Part shown: positions 24,858 to 32,934 of the stretch, piece after piece
How positions within the stretch are numbered: the stretch's first letter is position 1
Layout: every line of letters begins with the position of its first letter
Made by a program: the position numbers and the translations under genes
Source: Clostridia bacterium
GTDB lineage: Bacteria > Bacillota > Clostridia > Oscillospirales > CAG-272
Reading direction: 5' to 3'
DNA: 64,000 nucleotides
NCBI GenBank assembly: GCA_017456005.1
Contig: JAFTLJ010000024.1
Location: 1-64,000, forward strand
Notes under the pieces: generated by a model
The model's database searches: none
What the model saw: only the letters and a program-made list of their open reading frames with translations
What the model was told of the DNA's origin: nothing

Positions 24858-25652
24858 TTACTTCAAAACCTGCTTTATTGCCCAAAGCTGTGTGCGTTTA
24901 GGCAATACGTTCAGCATAAGCAAAAGCGGATTGCGGTTTATGCTGTATGCAAATTTCGGCTTTTTTGCGCCGAGTATCTTCTGCGTTTTCTCGGCGATTT
25001 TTTCGGGCGGTACACACCTGGCCTCCACGCTTTCCACGATCTTTTTAAATCTTTCCGCGTTGCAGGCGTAAAGGCAAGTTTTGCGGCAAAACTCGTCGAG
25101 CGCATCTGTGGAAACGCCGAGCATACCTGTATCCACAGCGCCTGCACGGAGCACGGAAACGGAAATGCCGAGCAACTGCAGCTCCATTCGCAAGGAATAT
25201 GCATATTTATCGAGCGCCGCCTTTGTTACGGCGTAGATCCCCGTGAAAGGCAGCGGGTCGAGCGGAGCAAGCTCGCTTGTGGTAATAACAATTCTGCTCC
25301 CATTCTTCAAAAGCGGGAGAAACGCCTTGTTCACGTTGAACGCACCGAAAAGGTTTACCTCAAACGCTCGCTCGAAGCGTGCGCTCTCTATTTCCACGAG
25401 CGAATCGAGCAGGTATATGCCCGCAAAATGCACTATGGCATATAGCTCGCCCGTAATTTCCCTCACCTTTTCAAACGCCGCGCGAACGCTTTCCTCGTCC
25501 GTAACATCTGTCTCCAGCGGCAACACGTTTTCTTCGGCTTCTTCCACCTTTTTATCCATAGCGAAAACGAAAAACCCCTGTTTTTTTAGCGTTTCCACGG
25601 TTTTGCGCCCCATACCGCCGTATGCGCCCGTTATGAGTATGTATTTCTTCAT
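24858..25652 (-). CDS. Short-chain dehydrogenase/reductase (SDR)
   Basis: 264 residues from ATG 25652, which overlaps the upstream stop (ATGA). The NAD(P) motif is TGAYGGMG at the N-terminus, the catalytic Tyr-Lys appear as YAVTKAALDKY, and the upstream Ser in VITTSELAP. Classical SDR, substrate unknown; the C-terminal 60 residues are longer than the core and end with a hydrophobic stretch (PLLLMLNVLP), as in enzymes of lipid or sterol-like substrates. Last gene of a five-gene operon with a YhhQ-like transporter, a second SDR, a MalY/PatB enzyme and an unknown protein. Confidence 0.85.
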   Translation of the reverse strand: MKKYILITGAYGGMGRKTVETLKKQGFFVFAMDKKVEEAEENVLPLETDVTDEESVRAAFEKVREITGELYAIVHFAGIYLLDSLVEIESARFERAFEVNLFGAFNVNKAFLPLLKNGSRIVITTSELAPLDPLPFTGIYAVTKAALDKYAYSLRMELQLLGISVSVLRAGAVDTGMLGVSTDALDEFCRKTCLYACNAERFKKIVESVEARCVPPEKIAEKTQKILGAKKPKFAYSINRNPLLLMLNVLPKRTQLWAIKQVLK

Positions 25653-26128
25653 TTTCTGTATACCTTTTCCCAATAATTATCTGTGTCTACCCTCTTACCG
25701 GTTTCGAGGAAAGCTAAAAATTCGCCGTCGAACCGTTCTTCGCTTACAACTCCGCCTTCCACAAGGTCGTAATCGTAATACAATATCTCGCAATCTCGCC
25801 CGAAAGCGGCGCCATTCGGCAAAATGCGTGAAAAATTTCCCATCGCCGCCAAAACGGTGTCTTTTCTCATTTTTCCGCTTTTCAAGCCATCGCGCAGGAA
25901 AAGGCGCAGCCTTTCGTGAACGGATTCTTCGTTAAACGGCTTTTCCAGGCAATAGAGGTTCAGGCGGTATTCCACTTCTTTCATATCGCCGCCGCAATCC
26001 ACAAGCTCGAGCACAATATTGGAAAGCGGCTCTTCTCTTTCCAGATACCCTCCGAGCCACTCGTCATATCCTTCCCAAAAGCCCGAAAGAAGCAATATTC
26101 TTTCAAAATATGCGTCCTCGCGCGTCAT
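25649..26128 (-). CDS. Hypothetical acidic protein (159 aa)
   Basis: Start ATG 26128 overlaps the stop of the MalY/PatB gene by 4 bp, and its own stop overlaps the SDR start by 4 bp, so the three are translationally coupled. It is helical and acidic (LLLSGFWEGYDEWLGGYLER, VHERLRLFLRDGLKSGK), with no signal peptide or known motif. I do not recognise the family. Tight coupling suggests it works with the neighbouring enzymes. Confidence 0.7.
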   Translation of the reverse strand: MTREDAYFERILLLSGFWEGYDEWLGGYLEREEPLSNIVLELVDCGGDMKEVEYRLNLYCLEKPFNEESVHERLRLFLRDGLKSGKMRKDTVLAAMGNFSRILPNGAAFGRDCEILYYDYDLVEGGVVSEERFDGEFLAFLETGKRVDTDNYWEKVYRK

Positions 26129-27339
26129 GTATCAGCTCCGTTAAAAACGTATTTATCCATTCTGCGGAACGCTTCTTTAACTCGTGAAAGTGGCAAAGCC
26201 AAATTAAGGCGAATGTGCGTGCTGCCGCCGTGCTGTCTGCCGTCCTGCCAAGCAACACCTACGTCGTGCCCCATTTTAAGAAGCTCGTCTAGTGTTTTGC
26301 CGTGCTCTGCAAGCCACTCGCCGCAGTCCATAAAAACCATATAGGTGCCCTGCGGTTTTGCCGCGCTCACACCTGCGAAATGACCGTTTATATAATCGCA
26401 CGCATACTCCACGTTTGCGGAAAGCACGGAGTTAAGCTCGTCTACCCACTCGTGCCCCTCCTCCTTATATGCGCCGATGAGCGCGTGCATGGAAAGCACG
26501 TTCATAGAATTATAGTGGCAAAGCGAAGCCTCCTTTTTCACTCTGTCGTGGAGTCTTTTGTTGTATATTATGTGGTATGAGCCTATAAGCCCTGCAAGGT
26601 TAAAGGTTTTGGAGGGGGCGTAGAGCGCCACCGTGCGCTGTTTTGCGTCCTCGCTCACACTCTGCGTGGGAATATGCTTGCCGCCGAAAAGGATAATATC
26701 CGACCATATCTCATCCGACACAACGTAAACGTCGTGCTTTTTGTAAAGCTCCATAGCTTTTTCTATTTCCCATCTTTCCCAAACACGGCCCGTGGGGTTG
26801 TGTGGGGAGCAGAAAATGGCGGCGTGTATGCGGTTATTCACTATTTTTTCTTCCATATCTGCAAGATCCATGCGCCACACGCCGTTTTCGTCGCGCACAA
26901 GCGGACTTGCCACTATGTTATAGCCGGCGTTTTTCAGCGAACCCGTAAATCCCATATACGTGGGCGAATGCACGAGCACACTCTCCCCGCGGGAGCAGAA
27001 AGTGCCAAGCGCCGACATAAGCCCGCCCAAAACGCCGTTTTCGTAGCCTATGTGCTCGGGCAAAAGCCCCTCTGCGCCGTTGCGTCTTTTCTGCCAATCT
27101 ATAATAGCATCGTAATATTCATCTCTTGTGGAATAATAGCCGAAAAGCGGGTGCTTCGCCCTTTCTATTATTGCCTCCGTAATAGTAGGTACTGTGGCAA
27201 AATTCATGTCTGCCACCCACATGGGTATGGCATCAAACCCTTCTTTCGGCGCTCCCGGTGCCCAGCCGCCGCCCAAAGCATCTATGGCGAGCGCATCCTT
27301 TCCCCGCCTGTCTATAATAGTTTCAAAATCGTATTTCAT
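26125..27339 (-). CDS. PLP-dependent C-S lyase/aminotransferase, MalY/PatB type
   Basis: 404 residues, normal for fold-type I enzymes of the PatB/MalY group, from ATG 27339 (AAAAAGGCGG upstream). Group signatures: an N-terminal GGGWAPGAPKEGFDAIPMW with WVADMNFATVP, SPHNPTGRVW, SDEIWSDI, and the PLP lysine in YAPSKTFNLAGL. The family cleaves cystathionine or cysteine conjugates, releasing pyruvate, ammonia and a thiol; related members are transaminases. It sits between two short-chain dehydrogenases in one operon, which could mean processing of a sulfur- or amino-containing metabolite. The true substrate cannot be read from sequence. Confidence 0.88.
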   Translation of the reverse strand: MKYDFETIIDRRGKDALAIDALGGGWAPGAPKEGFDAIPMWVADMNFATVPTITEAIIERAKHPLFGYYSTRDEYYDAIIDWQKRRNGAEGLLPEHIGYENGVLGGLMSALGTFCSRGESVLVHSPTYMGFTGSLKNAGYNIVASPLVRDENGVWRMDLADMEEKIVNNRIHAAIFCSPHNPTGRVWERWEIEKAMELYKKHDVYVVSDEIWSDIILFGGKHIPTQSVSEDAKQRTVALYAPSKTFNLAGLIGSYHIIYNKRLHDRVKKEASLCHYNSMNVLSMHALIGAYKEEGHEWVDELNSVLSANVEYACDYINGHFAGVSAAKPQGTYMVFMDCGEWLAEHGKTLDELLKMGHDVGVAWQDGRQHGGSTHIRLNLALPLSRVKEAFRRMDKYVFNGADT

Positions 27340-27351
27340 ACATCCGCCTTT

Positions 27352-28005
27352 TTAATCCTTCCAAACAAAATTATAGTTTATGGCTTCGCCTCCATCCACG
27401 AGAATGCTCTGCCCCGTGCAGAATTTGTTCGTAACCGTAAGGAAATATGTCCATTCCGCCATTTCTTCGGGTGTTGCCCAGCGTCGCAATGGGGTTTCCT
27501 CCATGATCTGTGCCCACAGCACAGGGTCTTCCATAACACATGCATTAAGAGGGGTCAGCACGCCGCCCGGGTCCAGGCTGTTGCAGGTAGCGCCCCATTT
27601 TGCCACGCGCATGGCAACATTTTTCGTATATGCCAGCACACCGCCCTTGCTTGCGCAGTATTCGGGAAATTCCGCGCCCGTATGCGCGCTGGCAGAGCCG
27701 ATATTAAGTATAGATTTTATGTTTTTTTGCACACCGTATTTTTCCGTTATATGAATGAGAGCTTTCAGGTTTATGTCTATATCGGCTTCATTCTGCGTGC
27801 CTGCATTGTTTACCAAAATTTCCACGCCGCCAATATCGGGCAGATGCCCGTGATCGCGCACGTCGCAGGTATAATGCACATAATTTGCGTGCGATATACT
27901 CTGCTCCTGCCTGTCTATACCGAAAACCTCGTGGCCTTGCGCCAGAAAATGCTCGGCAATAGCTTTTCCTATGCCCTGTGTTGTTCCCGTAACCAAAACC
28001 TTCAT
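27352..28005 (-). CDS. Short-chain dehydrogenase/reductase (SDR)
   Basis: 217 residues from ATG 28005 (AAAGGAAAAAG upstream, within the end of the previous gene). The NAD(P) motif is TGTTQGIGKAIAEHF; NNAG is present; catalytic Ser in IGSASAHTG and Tyr-Lys in YCASKGGVLAYTK; the C-terminal ending ILVDGGEAIN is typical of the classical family. Substrate unknown. Second gene of the five-gene operon, 12 bp before the MalY/PatB start. Confidence 0.87.
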   Translation of the reverse strand: MKVLVTGTTQGIGKAIAEHFLAQGHEVFGIDRQEQSISHANYVHYTCDVRDHGHLPDIGGVEILVNNAGTQNEADIDINLKALIHITEKYGVQKNIKSILNIGSASAHTGAEFPEYCASKGGVLAYTKNVAMRVAKWGATCNSLDPGGVLTPLNACVMEDPVLWAQIMEETPLRRWATPEEMAEWTYFLTVTNKFCTGQSILVDGGEAINYNFVWKD

Positions 28006-28009
28006 ATAT

Positions 28010-28756
28010 TTATCTTTTTCCTTTCGCAATATAATCGAGATATTCCTTGCCGACGCGCCCCAAACGCCATTTTTTTACAATACGGTAGCCGATGGGCGAA
28101 AAGGCTATTTCCATAATAAGCTCTGCCACAGCGCCCGTGAGCGCGCAGGTAGCGCACTGCAGCACTGTCCAATGAAATCCTCCCCAAAAAACAGGAGCAA
28201 AACCGACGAAAACTATTACCGAAAAAATAAAGTTATCCAAAAACTGCCCTATAAAAGTGGAAACGTACGTCTGCACAGCATAGGCAAGCTTGCCGTCGGG
28301 GTTAGCCTTAAACGCCCTGCCGATAGAAAAATTCAAAATATTATTTATAACTGCAGAAGCCAGGAAAGCCACCGTGCTACCCAGCAAAATAAACCACGTG
28401 CCGCCGAAAATAGAGTTGAACTCGCTGTAATCGTTCGCATTTGAAGGTATCGCACTTGCCACGAAAAAAATAAGGCAGGTAAGCAGATTTATGCCCGAAG
28501 CAAGTATGGAAATTTTTGTGCTCGCCTTGGGGCCGAAATGCTTCGTTATTATGTCCATACACATAAACGAAAGCCACGAAATAAGTATACCGCCATCCAG
28601 CGCTATCCAATCAAGCTGTAAAAGTGTTTTGTTTGCCAGCAAATTCATGCATATAACGCTCACCGCAAAAAGCGATACGACCGTTGCCGGTATACAGCGC
28701 AAAAGCATTTTCGTTTCTTTTTTCTCTTTTATTATCCATTCCTTTATTTTTGACAT
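28010..28756 (-). CDS. VUT-family (YhhQ-like) queuosine-precursor transporter
   Basis: 248 residues from ATG 28756 (AGAGGAGC upstream). Six hydrophobic helices, with the family-typical GGILISWLSFMCMDIITKHF, FASAVINNILNF-like segment (AFLASAVINNILNFSIGRAF) and FIGQFLDNFIFSVIVFVGFA. YhhQ relatives import queuosine precursors such as preQ0 or queuine; other members are of unknown specificity. As first gene of an operon with two dehydrogenases and a C-S lyase it may instead carry a substrate for them. The promoter lies at 28808-28836. Confidence 0.82.
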   Translation of the reverse strand: MSKIKEWIIKEKKETKMLLRCIPATVVSLFAVSVICMNLLANKTLLQLDWIALDGGILISWLSFMCMDIITKHFGPKASTKISILASGINLLTCLIFFVASAIPSNANDYSEFNSIFGGTWFILLGSTVAFLASAVINNILNFSIGRAFKANPDGKLAYAVQTYVSTFIGQFLDNFIFSVIVFVGFAPVFWGGFHWTVLQCATCALTGAVAELIMEIAFSPIGYRIVKKWRLGRVGKEYLDYIAKGKR

Positions 28757-28807
28757 ATCAAGCTCCTCTTTTCACCCTTGCTTCACGCAAAACGGTGATA
28801 CAGTCTT

Positions 28808-28836
28808 ATTGTAACACAAAACAAAAATTATTGCAA
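28808..28836 (-). promoter_or_regulatory. Promoter of the transporter/SDR operon, sharing its -35
   Basis: Minus strand TTGCAA (28831-28836), 17 bp, TACAAT (28808-28813) with extended GTGT. The palindromic TTGCAA is also the -35 of the divergent promoter at 28831-28859. Confidence 0.75.
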
Positions 28837-28859
28837 TATCCTTGAATTCGTGGTAGAAT
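28831..28859 (+). promoter_or_regulatory. Promoter of the GTPase-nuclease fusion gene
   Basis: TTGCAA (28831-28836), 17 bp, TAGAAT (28854-28859) with extended GTGG. AAAGGAGACGG and the ATG follow at 28878-28893. Confidence 0.75.
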
Positions 28860-28892
28860 AAATATCATCATTCTGTAAAAAGGAGACGGCGT

Positions 28893-31469
28893 ATGAAAAA
28901 GAAGCTGACCATAGGTATTCTCGCGCACGTGGACGCAGGCAAGACCACGCTTTCGGAAGCCTTGCTCTACGTTTCGGGCAAAATACGCAGGCAAGGGCGC
29001 GTGGACCACGGCGACACCTACCTCGACACAAACGCCGTGGAGCGCGAGCGCGGTATAACCGTTTTCTCCAAGCAAGCGCGTTTTTCCTACCGCGAGTGCG
29101 ATTTTATTTTGCTCGACACCCCCGGGCACGTAGATTTTTCCGCAGAAACAGAGCGCACGCTCGCCCTGCTCGATTACGCCGTGCTGCTCGTAAGCGCGCC
29201 GGACGGCGTGCAAAACCACACACGCACGCTTTGGAACCTGCTGGAATTTTACGGTGTACCCACTTTTATATTCGTAAACAAAACCGATATTTGCATAAAA
29301 ACCAAGAAGGAGCTGGAGGAGGAGCTTTGCCATGCGCTTTCGCCAAACTGCGTTGCTTTTTTCGAAAACCAAACAAAAGCGGAGCTCGATGAAAAGCTCG
29401 CGCTATTAAACGAAGAGCTTTTGGAAGCCTTTCTTGCCGAAGAGCCTGTCGCGGAAAGCGATATTGCCGAGCTTATATCGGAAAGAGCGCTGTTTCCCTG
29501 CCTTTTCGGCTCGGCGCTGCGCAATACGGGCGTGGAGTTCCTTTTGGAAACGCTGGAAAAATACACTTTTATGCCCGAATACGGAGAAAAGTTCGGCGCA
29601 AAGGTATATAAAATAGCCTACACAGGCGGCACTCGCCTGACTTATATGAAAATAACGGGCGGCACGCTCCGCGCGCGCGACGAGCTTGCCTACACCGCGC
29701 AAAACGGCGAAAAACTTTCCGAAAAGGTAAGCTTTTTGCGCCTGTATTCGGGCGAAAAATTCGAGCAAGCGGAAACAGCCGCGGCAGGCGAAATATGCGC
29801 CGTGGCAGGGCTTAGCGCCACGTATGCGGGCCTTGGCTTTGGCGAGGAAACGGGCGGCGAAAAGCCCGTGCTCGCCCCCGTGCTTTCCTACCGCATAGTT
29901 TTGCCCGACGGGTGCGACACGGGCGTGTACTATATGAAGCTGAAGGAGCTTGAGGAGGAAGAGCCCTCGCTACACCTGCGCATAAACGAGGAGCTCGGCG
30001 AAATAGAGGCGGAGCTTATGGGCGAAATAGGCGCAGAGCTCCTGGCGCGCCGTATTCACGAACGCTTCGGCATAAAATGCGAATTTGACGAGGGCAAAAT
30101 ACTCTACAAAGAAAAAATTTCCGAAAAAGCTCTCGGCATAGGGCATTTCGAGCCGCTTCGCCACTATGCGGAGGTTCAGCTGCTAATGGAGCCTTTACCG
30201 AGCGGTATGGGGCTTATAATCGACGCAAACGTGCCCGAAAACACGCTCGCGCAAAACTGGCAGCGGCTTATACTTTCCCATCTGTATGAAAAAGCACACC
30301 GCGGCACGCTCGTGGGCGCAGAGCTTACCGACACAAAAATAACCCTTGTGGCAGGCAAAGCACACCAGAAGCACACAGAGGGCGGCGATTTCCGCGAGGC
30401 GACACTGCGCGCCGTGCGTTGTGGGCTTATGCGCGGCGGCTGTACACTTTTGGAGCCGTACTATAAATTCCGCCTGGAGGTACCGGGCGAAAACGTGGGG
30501 CGCGCAATGGCAGACCTGCAGGCACGCTCCGCCGAATTTTCTCTTGAAGAAGCCGACGGTGAATTTACAACGCTTTGCGGCAGAGCTCCCGTTGCCGCCC
30601 TGCGCGGCTACGTGCGCGAGGTCATAGCCTACACGCGCGGAAAAGGCAAGCTTTCATGCACGTCCGATGGCTACGAGCCATGCGAAAACGAAGCGGAGGT
30701 TGCCGCAGAATTTGCCTACGACCCGGAAGCGGACGTGGAAAACACGCCGCATTCCGTTTTCTGCGCAGGCGGCGCAGGCTTCATAGTACCGTGGCAAGAG
30801 GTAGAGGAATATAAGCATTTGGACGCAAATTACGTTCTCGCGCCCGAGGGGCAGACTGTTATGCCAAAGCCTGCAGTTATAGCTAAAAAATACCGCCTTG
30901 GAGAGGATGAGCTGGAAAAAATAATGTTCCGCCTTTTCGGCGATGGCTCGCCTCGAAAAGCGGGAGGCAAGCGCGTGGTTTCGGCAGAAAAAGCGGAAAA
31001 ACCGAAGAAAAAAGCGGCAAAACCCATGCGCCATATGATAATAGTAGACGGCTACAACGTAATATACGCTTGGGAAAGCCTTAAAGCCATAGCGGCAGAA
31101 AACCTTGAGGACGCGCGCAAAACGCTTATGGATATACTTTCCAACTACGTGGCATTTACGAAAAAGGAGCTCGTGCTCGTTTTCGATGCCTACCGTGTTA
31201 AAGACGGCAGAGGCAGCGATTTTTCGCACGACGGTTTTCGCGTGGTGTTCACGAAGCAAGACGAAACGGCAGATGCGTATATCGAAAAGATGATGCACGA
31301 GCTCGGCCCGGATTACAGTATACGCACCGTCACGGGCGACAGACTCGTACAGTTTGCGGCGGTCCACTCGGGCGTGCTTCGTATGACCCCCGGGGAATTT
31401 GAAGCGGAAGTAACGCGCGTGGGCACAGAAATAAACGATTTTCTGAAAAAGCTGGAAGAAAACAGATAA
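28893..31469 (+). CDS. Tet(M)/EF-G-like ribosome-binding GTPase fused to a Rae1/YacP-type NYN endonuclease
   Basis: 858 residues from ATG 28893 (AAAGGAG upstream). The first 640 or so match ribosomal-protection GTPases: G1 AHVDAGKTTLSEALL, ERERGITVFS, DTPGHVDF, NKTD, then EF-G-like domains ending with GYVREVIAYTRGKGKL. A linker of about 20 Lys/Ala/Glu residues (around 690-711) leads to a 147-residue NYN domain resembling B. subtilis Rae1: MIIVDGYNVIYAWE, LVFDAYRV, FTKQDETADAYIEKM, TVTGD. Those acidic residues are the expected metal site. Rae1 cuts mRNA in the ribosomal A site, so the fusion suggests GTPase-guided delivery of a nuclease to the ribosome; this is inference. Tetracycline resistance itself is unproven. 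It stands alone behind its own promoter. Confidence 0.9.
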   Translation: MKKKLTIGILAHVDAGKTTLSEALLYVSGKIRRQGRVDHGDTYLDTNAVERERGITVFSKQARFSYRECDFILLDTPGHVDFSAETERTLALLDYAVLLVSAPDGVQNHTRTLWNLLEFYGVPTFIFVNKTDICIKTKKELEEELCHALSPNCVAFFENQTKAELDEKLALLNEELLEAFLAEEPVAESDIAELISERALFPCLFGSALRNTGVEFLLETLEKYTFMPEYGEKFGAKVYKIAYTGGTRLTYMKITGGTLRARDELAYTAQNGEKLSEKVSFLRLYSGEKFEQAETAAAGEICAVAGLSATYAGLGFGEETGGEKPVLAPVLSYRIVLPDGCDTGVYYMKLKELEEEEPSLHLRINEELGEIEAELMGEIGAELLARRIHERFGIKCEFDEGKILYKEKISEKALGIGHFEPLRHYAEVQLLMEPLPSGMGLIIDANVPENTLAQNWQRLILSHLYEKAHRGTLVGAELTDTKITLVAGKAHQKHTEGGDFREATLRAVRCGLMRGGCTLLEPYYKFRLEVPGENVGRAMADLQARSAEFSLEEADGEFTTLCGRAPVAALRGYVREVIAYTRGKGKLSCTSDGYEPCENEAEVAAEFAYDPEADVENTPHSVFCAGGAGFIVPWQEVEEYKHLDANYVLAPEGQTVMPKPAVIAKKYRLGEDELEKIMFRLFGDGSPRKAGGKRVVSAEKAEKPKKKAAKPMRHMIIVDGYNVIYAWESLKAIAAENLEDARKTLMDILSNYVAFTKKELVLVFDAYRVKDGRGSDFSHDGFRVVFTKQDETADAYIEKMMHELGPDYSIRTVTGDRLVQFAAVHSGVLRMTPGEFEAEVTRVGTEINDFLKKLEENR

Positions 31470-31498
31470 AAAAACGGAAGTGTGCAACTTCCGTTTTT
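31470..31498. terminator. Bidirectional terminator
   Basis: Perfect 12-bp arms AAAAACGGAAGT / ACTTCCGTTTTT with loop GTGCA, between the convergent GTPase-nuclease and CrtO-like genes. Confidence 0.85.
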
Positions 31499-32045
31499 AT
31501 TTTTTCATCTTTTTCTCTTCTGCCGTCATAACCTTTAAAATTATCGGGCGGTTGTACCTTTGCAATATAACAAACAACGTATCGAAAAGTGCCGCCAGCA
31601 CCGATGTTATCAGGAAAACCCAAAGCTCCCCGAACGGTATGGAAAAAAACAGCGGCACAAAGCTGAGAAGCGCTATAATTTCGTGAACGACCTCCGCTTG
31701 GCAAGTCGCCATAGCAATTTCGCGCCAGGAATGAAGCTCGCGCGAAAAGGTTTCGGGCGAATACGTGGGCACGTGCTCGCGCCAAGAGCGCACGCGGAGA
31801 AAGAGATACAGCTTCTTTTCAAACCTACGCGCGCGAAACCACGGGTTTTGCAGGTTCATTTTATTCCGAAACAAGGCGTTCAGCGTGTGTCCCACCGCAA
31901 GCCGCATAGCAAAATGATAAAAGACCGTGCCAAAGGTTATAGCAAAGCTGAAAAACACGCCGATACCCGAAAAACCGTACCAAACGGCAAAAACAAGCGT
32001 CAAAGCGCCGCTTATCGCAGTAATCCATTTCATTCCTCTCGCCAT
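31497..32045 (-). CDS. CrtO-like membrane acyltransferase family protein
   Basis: 182 residues from ATG 32045 (AGAGGAAAG upstream). Four hydrophobic segments in two pairs. The middle carries the pattern of the glycosyl-diaponeurosporenoate acyltransferase family: RFEKKLYLFLRVRSWREHVP, then ATCQAEVVHEI and a C-terminal LQRYNRPIIL close to the QRYNRPR of CrtO. CrtO attaches a fatty acid to staphyloxanthin, but no carotenoid genes are in the window, so the true acceptor is unknown and could be another glycolipid. A single-gene unit. Confidence 0.72.
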   Translation of the reverse strand: MARGMKWITAISGALTLVFAVWYGFSGIGVFFSFAITFGTVFYHFAMRLAVGHTLNALFRNKMNLQNPWFRARRFEKKLYLFLRVRSWREHVPTYSPETFSRELHSWREIAMATCQAEVVHEIIALLSFVPLFFSIPFGELWVFLITSVLAALFDTLFVILQRYNRPIILKVMTAEEKKMKK

Positions 32046-32076
32046 ATACTTTCCTCTTTCCGCGCTTATTATAGAT

Positions 32077-32105
32077 ATTTTACCATATCAAAAGCTTAAA
32101 TACAA
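32077..32105 (-). promoter_or_regulatory. Promoter of the CrtO-like gene
   Basis: Minus strand TTGTAT (32100-32105), 17 bp, TAAAAT (32077-32082) with extended ATGG. Confidence 0.6.
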
Positions 32106-32127
32106 GAAAAAACCGCCTTTCGGCGGC
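32106..32127 (-). terminator. Terminator of the 82-aa gene
   Basis: Leftward RNA reads GCCGCC-GAAA-GGCGGT followed by a U6 run, 5 bp after the stop. It overlaps the region just upstream of the CrtO-like promoter. Confidence 0.8.
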
Positions 32128-32132
32128 TTTTA

Positions 32133-32381
32133 TCAGTTAAAATATTCGCTTACGTCTGTTTTATCGTTCAAATGCTTTCTGACACGAACGATTACAGAGC
32201 TGTCTGCTTGTTCCGCAACCCCTAAAATCTGGTAGCGGGTCTTATTCTTTTCAAGCTCTTTTTTGTATTTTTCAACCTCTTCAAGGTTGTATTTGAGCTG
32301 GGCTTCCTTGCTGAAACCGCAGTCTTCCTTCTGCAAAAATACGAGAGTCTGAAGAATACAGCCTGATTTTACACGCTTCAT
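32133..32381 (-). CDS. Small hypothetical protein (82 aa)
   Basis: Start ATG 32381, chosen for AAGGAGGTG eight bases upstream; an earlier ATG at 32414 has none. The product starts MKRVKSGCILQTLVFLQKED and is charged, with a helical middle (YNLEEVEKYKKELEKNKTRY) and a beta end (SSVIVRVRKHLN). I have seen similar 80-residue proteins in Clostridia, all without function. It has a leader of about 135 nt between promoter and start, which may be structured (32382-32520). Confidence 0.7.
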   Translation of the reverse strand: MKRVKSGCILQTLVFLQKEDCGFSKEAQLKYNLEEVEKYKKELEKNKTRYQILGVAEQADSSVIVRVRKHLNDKTDVSEYFN

Positions 32382-32520
32382 AAAAACACCTCCTTCGGTT
32401 CGATAGAACGGCAAATTTATCCGACCTTTGATTCAGAGAGATGTGCTCGAGCTGTGAAAGTGCCTCCGTTTGCCGCGTTTGGGCACGCTGATATTCACTC
32501 CCGTGGTAAATTTCTTACAC
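32382..32520 (-). other. Long, possibly structured 5' leader of the 82-aa gene
   Basis: From the predicted transcription start to the ribosome binding site there are about 135 nt. CGGCAAA (32409-32415 on plus) and TTTGCCG (32469-32475) can pair over about 53 nt, and a GTTC-tatc-GAAC hairpin sits just before the Shine-Dalgarno. I cannot match it to a riboswitch class I know. Chance pairing is possible. Confidence 0.35.
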
Positions 32521-32524
32521 GCTT

Positions 32525-32553
32525 ATTTTAACATATTTTTGCAAAAAATTCAA
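32525..32553 (-). promoter_or_regulatory. Promoter of the 82-aa gene
   Basis: Minus strand TTGAAT (32548-32553), 17 bp, TAAAAT (32525-32530) with extended ATGT. Confidence 0.65.
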
Positions 32554-32557
32554 GAAA

Positions 32558-32584
32558 TAAAGGGCGAAAAATTTTCGCCCTTTA
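32558..32584 (-). terminator. Terminator of the TfoX-N gene
   Basis: 13-bp arms TAAAGGGCGAAAA / TTTTCGCCCTTTA separated by one base, 5 bp after the stop. It immediately precedes the 82-aa gene promoter. Confidence 0.75.
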
Positions 32585-32589
32585 TCTGT

Positions 32590-32916
32590 TTAAACCGCAA
32601 AATCCTGTTTGTTTTTTCTTTTTTTGGGTTCGGGAAGATCCGCCGCCACCGCCGCAAAAAGCTTTGCGAGAAACGTGCTATCCTCAAAGTTTCCCACGCG
32701 GAGCATGGGCTTTGCGCCCTCATAGGGCAGTTCGTACGCCGCGCCGGGCATAAGCGCCACCGCCGAGGGCGTGGGCTTTACAAGCACGCGGTTGTCGTAA
32801 ATGCCACCCACGACCTTTCCACAGTAATAAAGCACGTATTCACCCATCATCGCACGTGTGGAAAGCCCGCCGCACGAATCGAGCACGAGGTTTAAATATT
32901 CCTTACTGCTCGGCAT
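32590..32916 (-). CDS. TfoX/Sxy N-terminal domain protein
   Basis: 108 residues from ATG 32916 (GGGAGAAAA upstream). The single domain matches the TfoX N-terminal family: STRAMMGEYVLYYCGKVVGG, the YDNRVLVKPTPSAVALMP segment and the YEGAKPMLRVGN segment, with a basic tail. TfoX N-terminal proteins of this length are common in Firmicutes and their role outside proteobacterial competence is not settled. It lies 18 bp after the first GH120 gene and may be cotranscribed with it. Confidence 0.85.
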   Translation of the reverse strand: MPSSKEYLNLVLDSCGGLSTRAMMGEYVLYYCGKVVGGIYDNRVLVKPTPSAVALMPGAAYELPYEGAKPMLRVGNFEDSTFLAKLFAAVAADLPEPKKRKNKQDFAV

Positions 32917-32934
32917 ATGTTTTCTCCCAAAAAA

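Noticed and set aside
28893..31469. Calling the GTPase a tetracycline-resistance determinant
   Set aside because: Similarity to Tet(M) is clear, but resistance cannot be read from sequence and the NYN fusion points to a different role.
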